Below, one piece after another: positions 10,030-19,748 of a stretch of 64,000 nucleotides of DNA. Position 1 is the stretch's first letter; each line of letters opens with the position of its first letter. Source of the DNA: Pseudevernia furfuracea (taxonomy: Eukaryota > Ascomycota > Lecanoromycetes > Lecanorales > Parmeliaceae); NCBI GenBank assembly GCA_022315425.1, contig JAIUPT010000028.1, positions 1,178,001-1,242,000 on the forward strand, read 5' to 3'. The notes below the pieces were generated by a model that did no database searches, was not told the DNA's origin, and was given only the letters and a program-made list of their open reading frames with translations. The translations under genes and the position numbers were made by a program.

Positions 10030-11930
10030 GGCCTGGTCTCTATGACAGGCGGTGTCTTGCGCCTCATTCATGCCTCTGTCAGAGACTTTTCAATCCGTCC
10101 TGAGGATCGATGGGTCTGCGAACGTGACAAGGCTGTGTTGGGCTTTAGAATCGACGTTACCCAGACACACCGATCTTTTGCCTGGCTTTGTCTCGACTAC
10201 ATGCGACTAGAGAAAGAGGAGAGAAGAAATTTGAAGCTCAATACTTCTGAGTATACACAAAATCTCTGGAATAGCTATGCTCTGCTTTGGTACGCTACAT
10301 TATATGCTTTTTTTTTTTTCATTTGAACCGGTCGGGATCACCTTGTCCATTACTCTAGCTAAGTAAGATAGAAAATGTCTTAGAGTCAGCACGGAGTATA
10401 CTCTGGGTTGTACACTTCGCCCACCTTCGGTTCGAAGTTGTTACTCTTGAGTCTCAAATGGACGAGTATATGGTTTGGTATAAAACGGATGGCTGATGCA
10501 GGCCTGAACGAATTATTCTTTGCCATGTTCGAAAAAAAACTTTGAAAAGGCGGAGCCAAATGCGAAAAGCGGGAAAGAATGTTGATCTACAGTACTCCCA
10601 GAAAATCTGGAAATTTGTCTCAACCAAGCTACAGATGAACTATCTGGCAATTCTACTGTAGCCACAATCACAGCAATGAAGCTACAGACTCAGTTCTCGA
10701 GTCTAGCACACATTCCAGACTTCATCTTCAAACTCAAGGCACAAGCCGACCTGATCTCTCTGCTACAGTGTCTCAAGTCATAGATCTCCTCGAGGGCCAA
10801 TTTTCGTTATCTATCGCCCATCAAATTGAACTATGCCTAAGACTGTCAACCTCACTCCACAAGACCCGTGTTATGATCGATCTTCTCAAGGTTCTCTTTC
10901 AATTGAGCTTGAGGAAGGCCTCGAATTCATGTATATGCGAGTTGGAAATGCTGCAGCACCTATGCCGCACGGTGGCAAATCACGTGACGGACCCGGCTAT
11001 GTATTAGCCTCCACTCATAGAAAATAAATCGTGCCTTCATCCTCCCATCATAAATCTCAATAACGCGCTTATTGCCCATGGCGAATTTTACGAAAAGTTT
11101 GACAAGTTCCAGAAGGCACTCAAAATCTACACTGCCGCTTCTAGAAAGATGGATCATCTAGATGTACAACTAAAATTCAGGATCCATAGCGACATGGGCG
11201 ACTGCTATGAGAACCTGTGTTTAGATATGGAAGCCTTGAGATGCTATGAAAGAGCGTCGTCCGGCCAAAAAATCCATCTTGGCTGAAGGCACTGTGATAC
11301 GCTCCAAACCCTGATGATGATGCTCCACTTAAATCACTGGATGTCTCAACATACAGAGGTGGTAAGGCTGAGCGACAGAATTTGCGTGGAACAGGAATTT
11401 GTACCAGAGTTGGATCTCGCCGATTACCTACTAACCCATCGCCTCAGATACTTTGCCTATCGGCAGATGGGTAATCATGACAGAGCGGCGCGTGTGGAGA
11501 AAAGTCTACAGGCAACCCGGAAATAATGTCGCGGATCTTGCAGTAATGACGATGGCATACCCTCCTTTCTTCGTGAACAAATTGGCGATGCGTATAACGA
11601 ATTGAGCGAATACGATACGGCACTGGAGTCTTTTCAGCTAGCATTCGAAGCAGAAAAGAAATCAAAAGGGTCGAAACCCAGATACGCCTTGGGAGCTCAA
11701 TATAGAATCGGCTCGACATACGTGCAGCTTGGACGGAACTATCGCCATCCCAATTTCAACCAAAGATTTGTATGGTCCAACCTCATATTCGAGTTTATAA
11801 TCTCAATACCATTACTGCTAGTATCCTTGGCTGCCTGCACGTAAGTGGACCGATCAAAAGCCAAGGAGACAAGGCCATTCCGGCAGGGCAAATTCTTGTC
11901 TCACTGGAGGAGACGGAGACTTGGAAATTG
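10030..11930 (+). pseudogene. NACHT/TPR (fungal NLR-like) gene relic
   Basis: Several plus-strand segments in different frames fit the C-terminal part of a fungal NACHT-type protein followed by TPR-like repeats. From 10045 comes GGVLRLIHASVRDFSIRPED and SFAWLCLDYMRLEKEERRN, which is typical of the winged-helix/linker region after a fungal NACHT domain. From 10770 comes VIDLLEGQFSLSIAHQIELC, and from about 11060 helical repeat segments such as FQKALKIYTAASRKMDHLD, EFVPELDLAD, FAYRQMGNHDRA and YDTALESFQLAFEAE. Stops and frameshifts separate them. No NTPase domain is left upstream, so this is a 5'-truncated, decayed gene. The copia element lies at its 3' side: the sequence right before the element (to 11933) and after it (from 16840) would be contiguous in an empty site. 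Confidence 0.75.
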
Positions 11931-11933
11931 CTA

Positions 11934-12131
11934 TGTCATAGGCTACAGTGGATGAAGGATAGAAAGCATGTAGATCTATGGTGGGATCCATGAGGTATAA
12001 GACCTCATGGATAACAAAGAAATGCTACAAACATCGGTGTAGAAGCAAACTACGACATGCAGTCGACATGCAGTCGACATGTATGGAAGAACGCTAGAAC
12101 ATGTATGGAATGGCCTAGACACAGTCCGACA
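11934..12131 (-). repeat. 3' LTR of the copia element
   Basis: 198 bp, starting (plus strand) TGTCATAGGCTACAG and ending CAGTCCGACA; indistinguishable from the copy at 16642-16839. It contains a short internal tandem repeat in which the unit catgcagtcga occurs twice near 12057-12078. Because the element reads on the minus strand, this is the downstream LTR. Confidence 0.95.
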
Positions 12132-12141
12132 CTCCCCCTGG
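12132..12141 (-). other. Polypurine tract of the copia element
   Basis: On the minus strand CAGGGGGAG lies directly in front of the 3' LTR, the expected place for the plus-strand primer of reverse transcription. Confidence 0.75.
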
Positions 12142-12188
12142 CTAGCCAAGCCATACCTGAGGTTATCCAAGTCTAGCTTGCATCGTTC

Positions 12189-15100
12189 TCATTGGTCCAT
12201 TTCCTGTAGTCCCAAGTCACTGAGTCCCAGCATTGCAATGAACTCAGCGAACTTTCCTGGAGTCAGAGGCTTCGTTAGACCGTCTGCCACCATTTCCTTC
12301 GTTGGAATGTAGTTGTATTTGAGTGTTCCATTGGCAATCAACTCCCTGGCGAAGTGGTAGCTGACGTTGATGTGCCTGGTACGTCGATGGTTAACAGGGT
12401 TCTTGGCCAGGGCTATGGCGCCCTGGTTATCACCGTGTATCACCGTAGGACCGCCTAGATCCTGATCCAATTCAGTCATAAGAAAACGAATCCAGACGGC
12501 CTCCTGGGCAGTGTCCGCTGAGGCCATATATTCCGCCTCAGTGGTACTCTTTGTCACTGATTTCTGCTTGGTGGATCGCCAGCTGATTGCTCCCCCATTC
12601 AGCGTGAACACATGACCCGCTGTAGACCTAACATAGTCTTGGTCGCCGGCCCAATCAGCATCCGTGTATTCACACAGTGAGGTTTCGGCTCCCCCATAAA
12701 TGATGCCGCGGTTTCGCGTACCGGCCAGGTACCGAAGAACTCGCTTGAGGGCCTTTCAGTGAATCGCTGTTGGGTTGACGTTGAATGTACTGAGTTTGCA
12801 TACAGCATAGGCGATGTCCGGACGCGTCTTGGTCATGAGATACATCAGCTGGCCAACACCTGACTTGTAGACGGTGACGTCAGCTGAATCAGCCTGGTAC
12901 TCCTTTGTAGCCTCCAAGAGGGCCGTATTTGCGTTGGCCTCCATTGGGGTACTTTGTGGATTTGCGTCAGCCATTTGATGGGCTTTTAGCACATTCTCAA
13001 CATGGCCTGGCTGGCTGATTTTGATCGTTCTCTGAGCACGGTTTCGTTCCATCCTCATGCCCAGGTAATAGATGCATGGGCCTAGATCCGTGGTCTTGAA
13101 TCGTTCGTACAAGTTCCTTTTGACCCAGTCAACAAGGGGACGCAGTCCAATGATCTGAATGTCATTCACATAGACAGCCACGAAGACTATCCCTTGGTCA
13201 GTCTTGTACAGAAAAAGACATGCGTCGAATTGAGATCGGACGAAACCCAGGCTAAGCAAGAACTCAGAAAGAGTCTCGTACCACTCACGAGGTGACTGCT
13301 TGAGGCCATACAGGGCCTTCAGAAGCAAGCACACCTTGCCAGGGTCCTCAACAAAGCCAGTGGGCTGTTCCATGTAGATTCTTTCTTTGACACCGGCATA
13401 CAGGAAAGCCGTCACAATGTCCACTAGGTCCACTTCCCAGTCGTACTTGGCTGCGAGTGCTAGAAGGATGTTGGAGGTCGTTGACTTGATCACCCCAGAA
13501 TAGGTCTCGTTGTAGTCAATTCCTTCTCGTTGAAGAAATCCTTTGATTACCCAGCGAGCCTTAAACCTGGCGACCTTGCCGTCAACTCCGAGCTTCTTCT
13601 TGAAGACCCAGCGGCCTCTGAGTACCGAGCGGTTGTTGGATGGTGGAAAGACTAGGTTCCAGACCTGATTGCTCTTCAGCGAATCCCATTCGGCCTGCAT
13701 TGCTTCCAGCCATTGTTCCCTCTCGGGGCCATTGACAGCTTCCTTGTAGGTCAGCGGCTCGTCATAGCCACTCATGAGGGCGTGGGCGGTGGCCACCTTG
13801 GCGAATCCTTTGGTGTGAAGCTTTTGGTAGTCTTTTCGGTCATGTCTTGTTGAGTGGCGAAGCCTCTCGCCCCGCAAATTTGGGTTCTCGTTGTTGATTT
13901 GTTCCTGAATTGCCTCCGCAGGCGAAAGTTCAGTGGTCGGGTCAACTTCGGGGTCTTGTAGATCCTCATTTTCTGAGATTTCTTCTATAAAACCCTGGGA
14001 TGCTTCAAGAACGTCTTCGAAATAGGGATTAAGATTTCTAGGAAGTGGAATGGTGACCACGTCCTCATCCTCCTTGTCCGACACGTCGTCCCAGTCCTCA
14101 ATAGACACGTCTAAAGGCGGGGCGGAAGGCTCAAGTTGCCCCCAAATGACGTCACGTCGCCGAAGCAATTTGTGGTTTTTGACGTCCCACAGTCGATATT
14201 GGTTGGTTCCCTCATAGCCAAGAAAGACACACCTGAATCCTCTAGGCGACATCTTTCCCCGTTGCTTAGCCTTGTAATCGTGTGCGTAACACATCAGGCC
14301 AAAAGGGTGCATGCGGGAGAGGTTTGGTTTAACTTTGTACAGAGCCTCATGGGGCGTCTTATTCAGTGCTGAGGTGGGCGACCTGTTTATCACATATATG
14401 GCCGTCCGAAAGGCCTCAGCTCACAGCGCCGCTGGCAGTTCTGCTGCAATCAGTTGAGCACGAGCCCTTGTCAGCAGTATGCCATTGATACGCTTATTCG
14501 ACCCGTTTTGCTCTGAACAGTCTGACATAGTCAACTCCTGAATGATTCTTATGGACTTCAGTCAGTTCCTTACCTCCTCTGAGTTATACTTCTCATCATT
14601 ATCTGATCGAATAATGCGGGGGGTGATGTTGAATTGAGTCTGGACGTACTTCACGAAGTTCTTCAGTCCGGGAAGTGCTTGGTCCTTTGTCTTCAGAAAG
14701 TCCACCCAGCGGTACCGGGTGTCCTGGTCAGTCAATGTTGAGGCGTATTTGAGGCCTCCAATGGTCAATGGAAGGCTGTCTTTGCCGCCAAGAAGGTCAG
14801 TATGAATTCGGTGAAATGGGCCGTCCACTGCTGACATGGGTTCTCTACTAGGCGTCTTATGTTGCTTAGCGAGAGCACATGACTCACAGAACTCCTTCTT
14901 GATTGATCCCACGACTTCCATTCCTGTTACCATTGCTGGAAGTCTGGCGACGTCGGTGTAATTCAGGTGACCGAGCGTCTCATGCCAGAATTTGGCTGAG
15001 GCCTTCTTGTGGGAACGTTTTGCCGTCATTGTCACATGCCTCGTCACATCCTTGGCCTTCACATTCTCAGCATCGCTGAGGCGGAGTTTGAACAGTGTGT

Positions 15101-16517
15101 TGATGAGTGCACCTTCCATAATGGTGTCATCATCGTCGTCAGTCACGGTCAGCCGTTTCTTGACTGCACCGAAGAAGAGTCCATTGCGAACCAGGGTATC
15201 AAGAGACAGCAAATTGGTGTTCATCTCTGGGCAGAAATGGACATCCTTAATGGACAAACGACATTCTTCGTCGTTGCCATCGTCATTGGTGATCAGGGTA
15301 TCCAGTTGAATGGTTCCCCTGTGTGTTGCATACACTGTTCCTCCGTCACAGGCCTCCACCTCAATTGGTTCGTCCAATAGGGTTGGATCTTCGCGATACC
15401 AGGCCATGGAGTATGTGTAATGCAAGGAGGCTGCGGAGTCAAAGTAGAAGCCAGGGTCCTTGGTGCTGGCGTTTATAGCACAGCAGGCCTTTTCCTTCCC
15501 TTTGTCCTTGTCCTTGTTCTTGTTTTCAGACTTCTTCTTCTGAAATTCGGCCAGCCTGTCTTTGTTTTTGTCACGCCAGGCCTGGTTAGCCTTTTCTGGG
15601 TGGGCCATCCAGCAGTCTCCTCCATGGAACCAGTTACATTCGTCACACTTGGTCCTCTTGCCTTCGCCTTTCCCTTGAGGCTTCGGCTTGGAATTGGAGT
15701 TGGCGTTGGAGTTAGCCGAATTTGCCTTTCCAGCGGCCTTTAAGGCCTTGGAATTGGATTGGTCAATGGCCAAAACCTTCTGCCTCCGCTCCCTGTCCAA
15801 AACCCTCTCGCACATGTCGTCAAAGTCAGGTTCCAGAGGCCTTCCGTTGGCGTCTTTGCCACGGGAGTTGATAACGATTTCGACAAACGAGTCATAGGAT
15901 GATGGGAGGCCATGCAAGAATGTTGTCGTTACGATCCATTGTGGAATGGTCGAATCCAGCTCCATGAGCGAGACTTTGGCCTTCTTAATGGTTTCCACCC
16001 AATCCGTCATATCCTTGCAGTTGTCCAGGGTCGTACGACTCATGGTACGCCACAGGACCTCCCTTGAGGTATATCCTTTGGATTTGTATTGGTTTCTGAG
16101 TCGTTGGACCATCTGGTAGGCACCTGACACACCAGCGATATGGGCCAGTCCTCCTGGTTTCAGCGAGAAACGAATGCTGCCGGTAATGTACTTATTGGCT
16201 GTCTTCCAATAGACGGTCCTTTCGCTAAATGCCTTGTCTGTTTCCTTGTCCATTTGGACAGGTATCGTGTCGTGTCCGGTTAGAACACCATCGATGTCAG
16301 CCATTTCACACATGCCAAGAATGGAGTTGTACCAGTGGTCCCAATTCTTGGCCCCATCCAGCATTGGGATGGTGCAGCTTGTGCTTGGTGGTGCAAATGC
16401 AGAAGACCTGTTCTTATGTAGAAAGATCTTTTCGGTTGCAGTCAAGACTTCCTCTGGTTGCTGCTCCGGAGGGGGCGTCAGTCCACCAATGTCCTGTTGT
16501 TCGGTTTGTCCAGACAT
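12189..16517 (-). pseudogene. copia gag-pol polyprotein, one frame with three TGA stops
   Basis: Translation starts at the ATG at 16517 and stays in one frame to a stop at 12189. Gag is followed by a CX2C-type knuckle (CDECNWFHGGDCW), a protease with FDSAASLH (DSAAS active-site motif), the integrase zinc region (HETLGH...CESCALAK) and core (HTDLLG, RSDNDEKY), the RT (WVFKKKLGVDGKVARFKARW; YVNDIQIIG, where the usual YVDD is YVND) and RNase H (STTEAEYMASADTAQE). The frame is interrupted by TGA near 14562, 14436 and 12756; at each place the family normally has tryptophan (for example AALWAEA and HWKAL), so all three are TGG-to-TGA changes. The element is therefore probably not autonomous, although frames outside the stops are well preserved. 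Confidence 0.93.
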
Positions 16518-16627
16518 CGTCTAGACCAGCAGGGTACAGGGTGGGCTGGGTGGGTTGGGTATGCTTGAAAAGAGTGCTCTGGATGTTAGTCCTAGGGCAA
16601 AGATTCAAATTCTATCTTCTATGTCAA

Positions 16628-16641
16628 CCGGGCTCATAACC
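16628..16641 (-). other. Primer-binding site matching the initiator tRNA-Met anticodon arm
   Basis: Directly after the 5' LTR the element reads GGTTATGAGCCCGG. Its complement, CCGGGCTCATAACC, looks like the anticodon stem-loop of initiator tRNA-Met (CAT anticodon in the centre). Drosophila copia and several relatives are known to prime from an internal, half-tRNA fragment of this tRNA instead of the 3' CCA end. Confidence 0.7.
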
Positions 16642-16839
16642 TGTCATAGGCTACAGTGGATGAAGGATAGAAAGCATGTAGATCTATGGTGGGATCCATG
16701 AGGTATAAGACCTCATGGATAACAAAGAAATGCTACAAACATCGGTGTAGAAGCAAACTACGACATGCAGTCGACATGCAGTCGACATGTATGGAAGAAC
16801 GCTAGAACATGTATGGAATGGCCTAGACACAGTCCGACA
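16642..16839 (-). repeat. 5' LTR of the copia element
   Basis: 198-bp direct repeat, same sequence as 11934-12131, followed on the plus strand by the TTGCTA target duplication. The element's promoter should lie here. Confidence 0.95.
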
Positions 16840-17059
16840 TTGCTAAGTCGCCGCATTTCTACATTCTTACGCCGATTCTGGGCTTTATATTTAATCATGA
16901 CCTATCCTCTTACAATACGCCGACTCCATAGTGCTACGATGCTCATCTGTTACCTCAGCCCTCCTTCAACACCATTTGGCTCGCCGCTTGGCGTGAAGTC
17001 AACTCTCCATATGCCATGATCAAAGACCTCATGCGGCACTCGCAGCTTATTACATTCTC

Positions 17060-18856
17060 TCAATAAAGCCATGGTCCTTTGCTAAAGCTGTTCTCCTGCT
17101 CCAAATGAGCTGGAATTTGCAAAACTGTCGTATGAACCACGGTCATGGCAAGCAACGCGTCACTATCTTTGACAACGAAGGAGATGTTGATCTCGCTAGC
17201 TCCTTGGCTGATAAGGTATATGTTGATTTTTGCACCAGCGAGCGTTGAAAATATTTCGCCGGCTATTCCCACCGTGTTACGCATTTTGTGACCGACGACA
17301 GAGATGATCGACATTCCTCTCGTCACAGACACAGTACCAAGCTTCTGAATCTCGGAAATCGCATTCTTGATCTCTCTTGCCCCTTCCGTTGCTGATGAGA
17401 CTGCTAAGCTTATTGACTTCTCTGTGGTTGTGATCAGATCAATCACTACCTTGTGCTGATCGAATCGCCTAAAGACCTCAGCAAGAAATCCATGAGACTT
17501 GTTCTTTCGGTGGCAGACCACGTTAATGATAAGAATGGAGTCCTTGACCGTCACTGCGGCTGGCCTTCGTCGCTGCTGCATATCGCCATGATAACCGTTG
17601 GCAAGAAGGAAGGAAGACGTGGGCGTTGATATCACTGACTGAGCTGCATTGGAAATTTCGTTGGGTTCTTGGGACACAGGTGAGGCGAGATAGTTGGAAG
17701 GAAATATGATGGTTCCAGCGCCGGAGGGATTCTTGACGTTCTTCAGTCGCACAGGGATCTTTGCCTTCTGAATTTGTTCCATCGTCAAAGGATGGATGAC
17801 CTGAATTGAAGACCTAAAGTCAGCGTTGCAAATAACAGCATGATCTGGGGTTACCTCCACAATTCATGATGGTCGAAAGAACAGGGAAAGAAAAAAAGCC
17901 GGGTTCACATACTTCGCTTCCAAAATAAGTCAGCTCTGCTGCTTCTTCGCAAGTCACTGTCGCGAGCAGCCTAGCCGACAACACTTTGCTAGGGTCCGCG
18001 GTAAAAATCCCATCTACTTCCTTCCATATCTGGACTTCACGAGCGCCGATGCCTACAGCACACATTGCTGCGCAGAAATCTGAATAGCCCCGGCCAACGC
18101 TGTGGAGAAGAGAATTTGGCATTGCTCCAAAGAATCCTGCAGGGCTGTCAAGAGGATAGTCGTTCTGGAAATATATCCACACTGTTTGTGCTCACCAGTG
18201 ATTATCGGGACATTGTCGCCGCATTCTCGTATCCTTTCGCCAATCTTTATCGAAATTCGATCAAAGAAGTGAGTTCCAAGCTCCTCATACGCGGCTTCTG
18301 GCCCGTCTGGATCACCTTGGTACGCTTGCTCGACTATGTCATCCAGCAGCACGACCTTTGCACCAATGCCCCTGTATTCCAAGGATGATGCAGTTATGAG
18401 ACACGCCAGTCTCTCTCCGAGTGCAATAACACGATCCTGCGAACGCGAAGACAGCTCCCCAATCGTTTGTGCGGCATGGAGAAAGGTACGAAGGCATTCA
18501 CACTCCTCCATTATACTAAACTCCAGTTCTTGGGCTAGCTTACCACCGGAATCCCCGGATCCATCACCCACAGCTAAACTCACAGCTTTCAGGTGCTGAT
18601 CTCGAATTATACTAATAACATGGTCCAGTCGCTCGCCGGACCCTAAGCTGGGATCTGTGGCATGAAAGATAGCTTCAAGCAGTAACTTGGTCGTGCCCGT
18701 GGACTTAGTCGTGCCAGAACGTGCGGAACAGACTACTGCCACTCTATCATGCTCAAGGGAACCGGGAATGATCTCTCTAGTTATCTTATCTAAGAGCTTG
18801 CCCAAGCTTGTTCCCCCATACTTCTGCACCACCCACGTACTGTCCAACTCCTTCAT
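17060..18856 (-). CDS. Aspartate kinase (FUB3/HOM3 type)
   Basis: Three exons, 18856-18196, 18136-17913 and 17800-17060 (introns 59 and 112 nt), give 541 aa. Aspartate kinase phosphorylates L-aspartate as the first step toward homoserine, threonine and methionine. Seen in the sequence: the N-terminal WVVQKYGGTSLGK motif (usually KFGGTS), the FFGAMPNSLLHSVGRGYSD block, a WKEVDGIFTADP substrate motif, GSEVIHP before the regulatory part, and two C-terminal ACT domains ending in SQGASEINISFVV. Splicing restores TG-FFGAMP and GSE-VIHP, which are broken in the unspliced frame. Length is normal. It is divergently transcribed from the PLP enzyme at 19749, and with the acetyltransferase at 23965 would supply O-acetylhomoserine. 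I infer a cluster paralogue, not the main HOM3, from its company; a primary-metabolism role is not excluded. Confidence 0.93.
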
Positions 18857-19748
18857 TGGCGAGAGCCAGAAATCAAACGGGGAGCAGGTGAAACGTCTGA
18901 GGAAGTCGGAGTTGCGACGGACGCGATAAAATTGAGGGTATCAACACTGAAGAGAGGGCTTTCTATGCATTCATCCCGTTCATAATTTGCGTTCTTGCCC
19001 CAGATGAACCACACCAACACCAAAGACTGTCACCTTTACGTACAGAATGCCAGTCGATAGTGAAGACTTCAGGAATAATATCTCGCATCTATGATCCACA
19101 TTTTAAGGTCCCAAAGAATAAGACCACAAACATTGATGTACTGAAGCCGTCCCACCGTTATCAGACGACTTTTCCCACACATTAGCGGATTCGCACCAGG
19201 GAACCTGATCATCCGAGTCCAACAGCCTGGAAAATTCTAAGACTAATCAAGGCGCAGTAGCATTCCGGTGTTGATTAGAGGGAATTAAGGAGGGGAAGCA
19301 AATACCGAAGGGAAGGCCGCATGGATTCAGAAAGTCTAGGGCGTCGTCCCGCGAGCACGGTGACTTATTTGGGAGGTTGGCCCTACCAATTCGGACTATC
19401 CATTCTTGTTTCAGCCCACACTCATACACGTTTCCATATCGCTAAAGCTGGGCCAACGAAAGCGAAGGTGGTAGCGCCGATCGCAGTCCAGACCCAGAGG
19501 CCGGTCACGTGACACTCGGGGATTGAAGCAAAGCTCGGGATTTGGACCTTCATCTCCAAACTATCCCTTGGCAAGGTAGGCAGCATGACAGAATCAGCAG
19601 GAGATGTTGTCAATCTGCAGATCGGCGTGATGAATGCATATGCATCCGACCTCACTGATATAATGATGCTGCTGCTGCTTCTGCTGCTTGCCCCGCATCG
19701 ACCTATAGTCTACAGTCATCACTTCTTCACGACAAAGCAATCTTCGCA
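18857..19748. promoter_or_regulatory. Bidirectional promoter region, aspartate kinase / PLP enzyme
   Basis: An 892-bp non-coding interval between divergent genes of the homoserine block. It includes a perfect 10-bp palindrome GTCACGTGAC at 19504-19513 and a CTG/CTT repeat near 19666-19690. No gene is seen in it. Confidence 0.5.
19504..19513. promoter_or_regulatory. TCACGTGA palindrome upstream of the PLP enzyme gene
   Basis: GTCACGTGAC lies 235 bp before the ATG at 19749. TCACGTG is the core bound by Cbf1 in yeast sulfur-amino-acid gene promoters, and CACGTG by many bHLH/bZIP factors. Whether it is used here is inference from a short motif. Confidence 0.35.

Larger units (their letters stand above)
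11934..16839 (-). mobile_element. Complete Ty1/copia LTR retrotransposon
   Basis: A 4906-bp element on the minus strand bounded by two 198-bp direct repeats with TG...CA ends, flanked on both sides by TTGCTA (11928-11933 and 16840-16845), a clean target-site duplication of 6 bp (5 would be the usual length for copia). Gene order is gag, protease, integrase, reverse transcriptase, RNase H, which defines the copia type. A primer-binding site directly follows the 5' LTR and a purine tract directly precedes the 3' LTR. The two LTRs appear identical base for base, so insertion is recent, yet the single long frame is broken by three TGA codons. It sits at the 3' end of an NLR relic and 220 bp from the 3' end of the aspartate kinase gene. 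Confidence 0.95.

Noticed and set aside
12057..12078. Short catgcagtcga tandem as a CRISPR-like or origin repeat
   Set aside because: It is only two units within the LTR and is duplicated with it in the other LTR.
17801..17860. Separate start for the C-terminal half of the aspartate kinase (MEVTPDHAVICN)
   Set aside because: It is intron sequence; splicing 17912-17801 restores the conserved GSE-VIHP junction.
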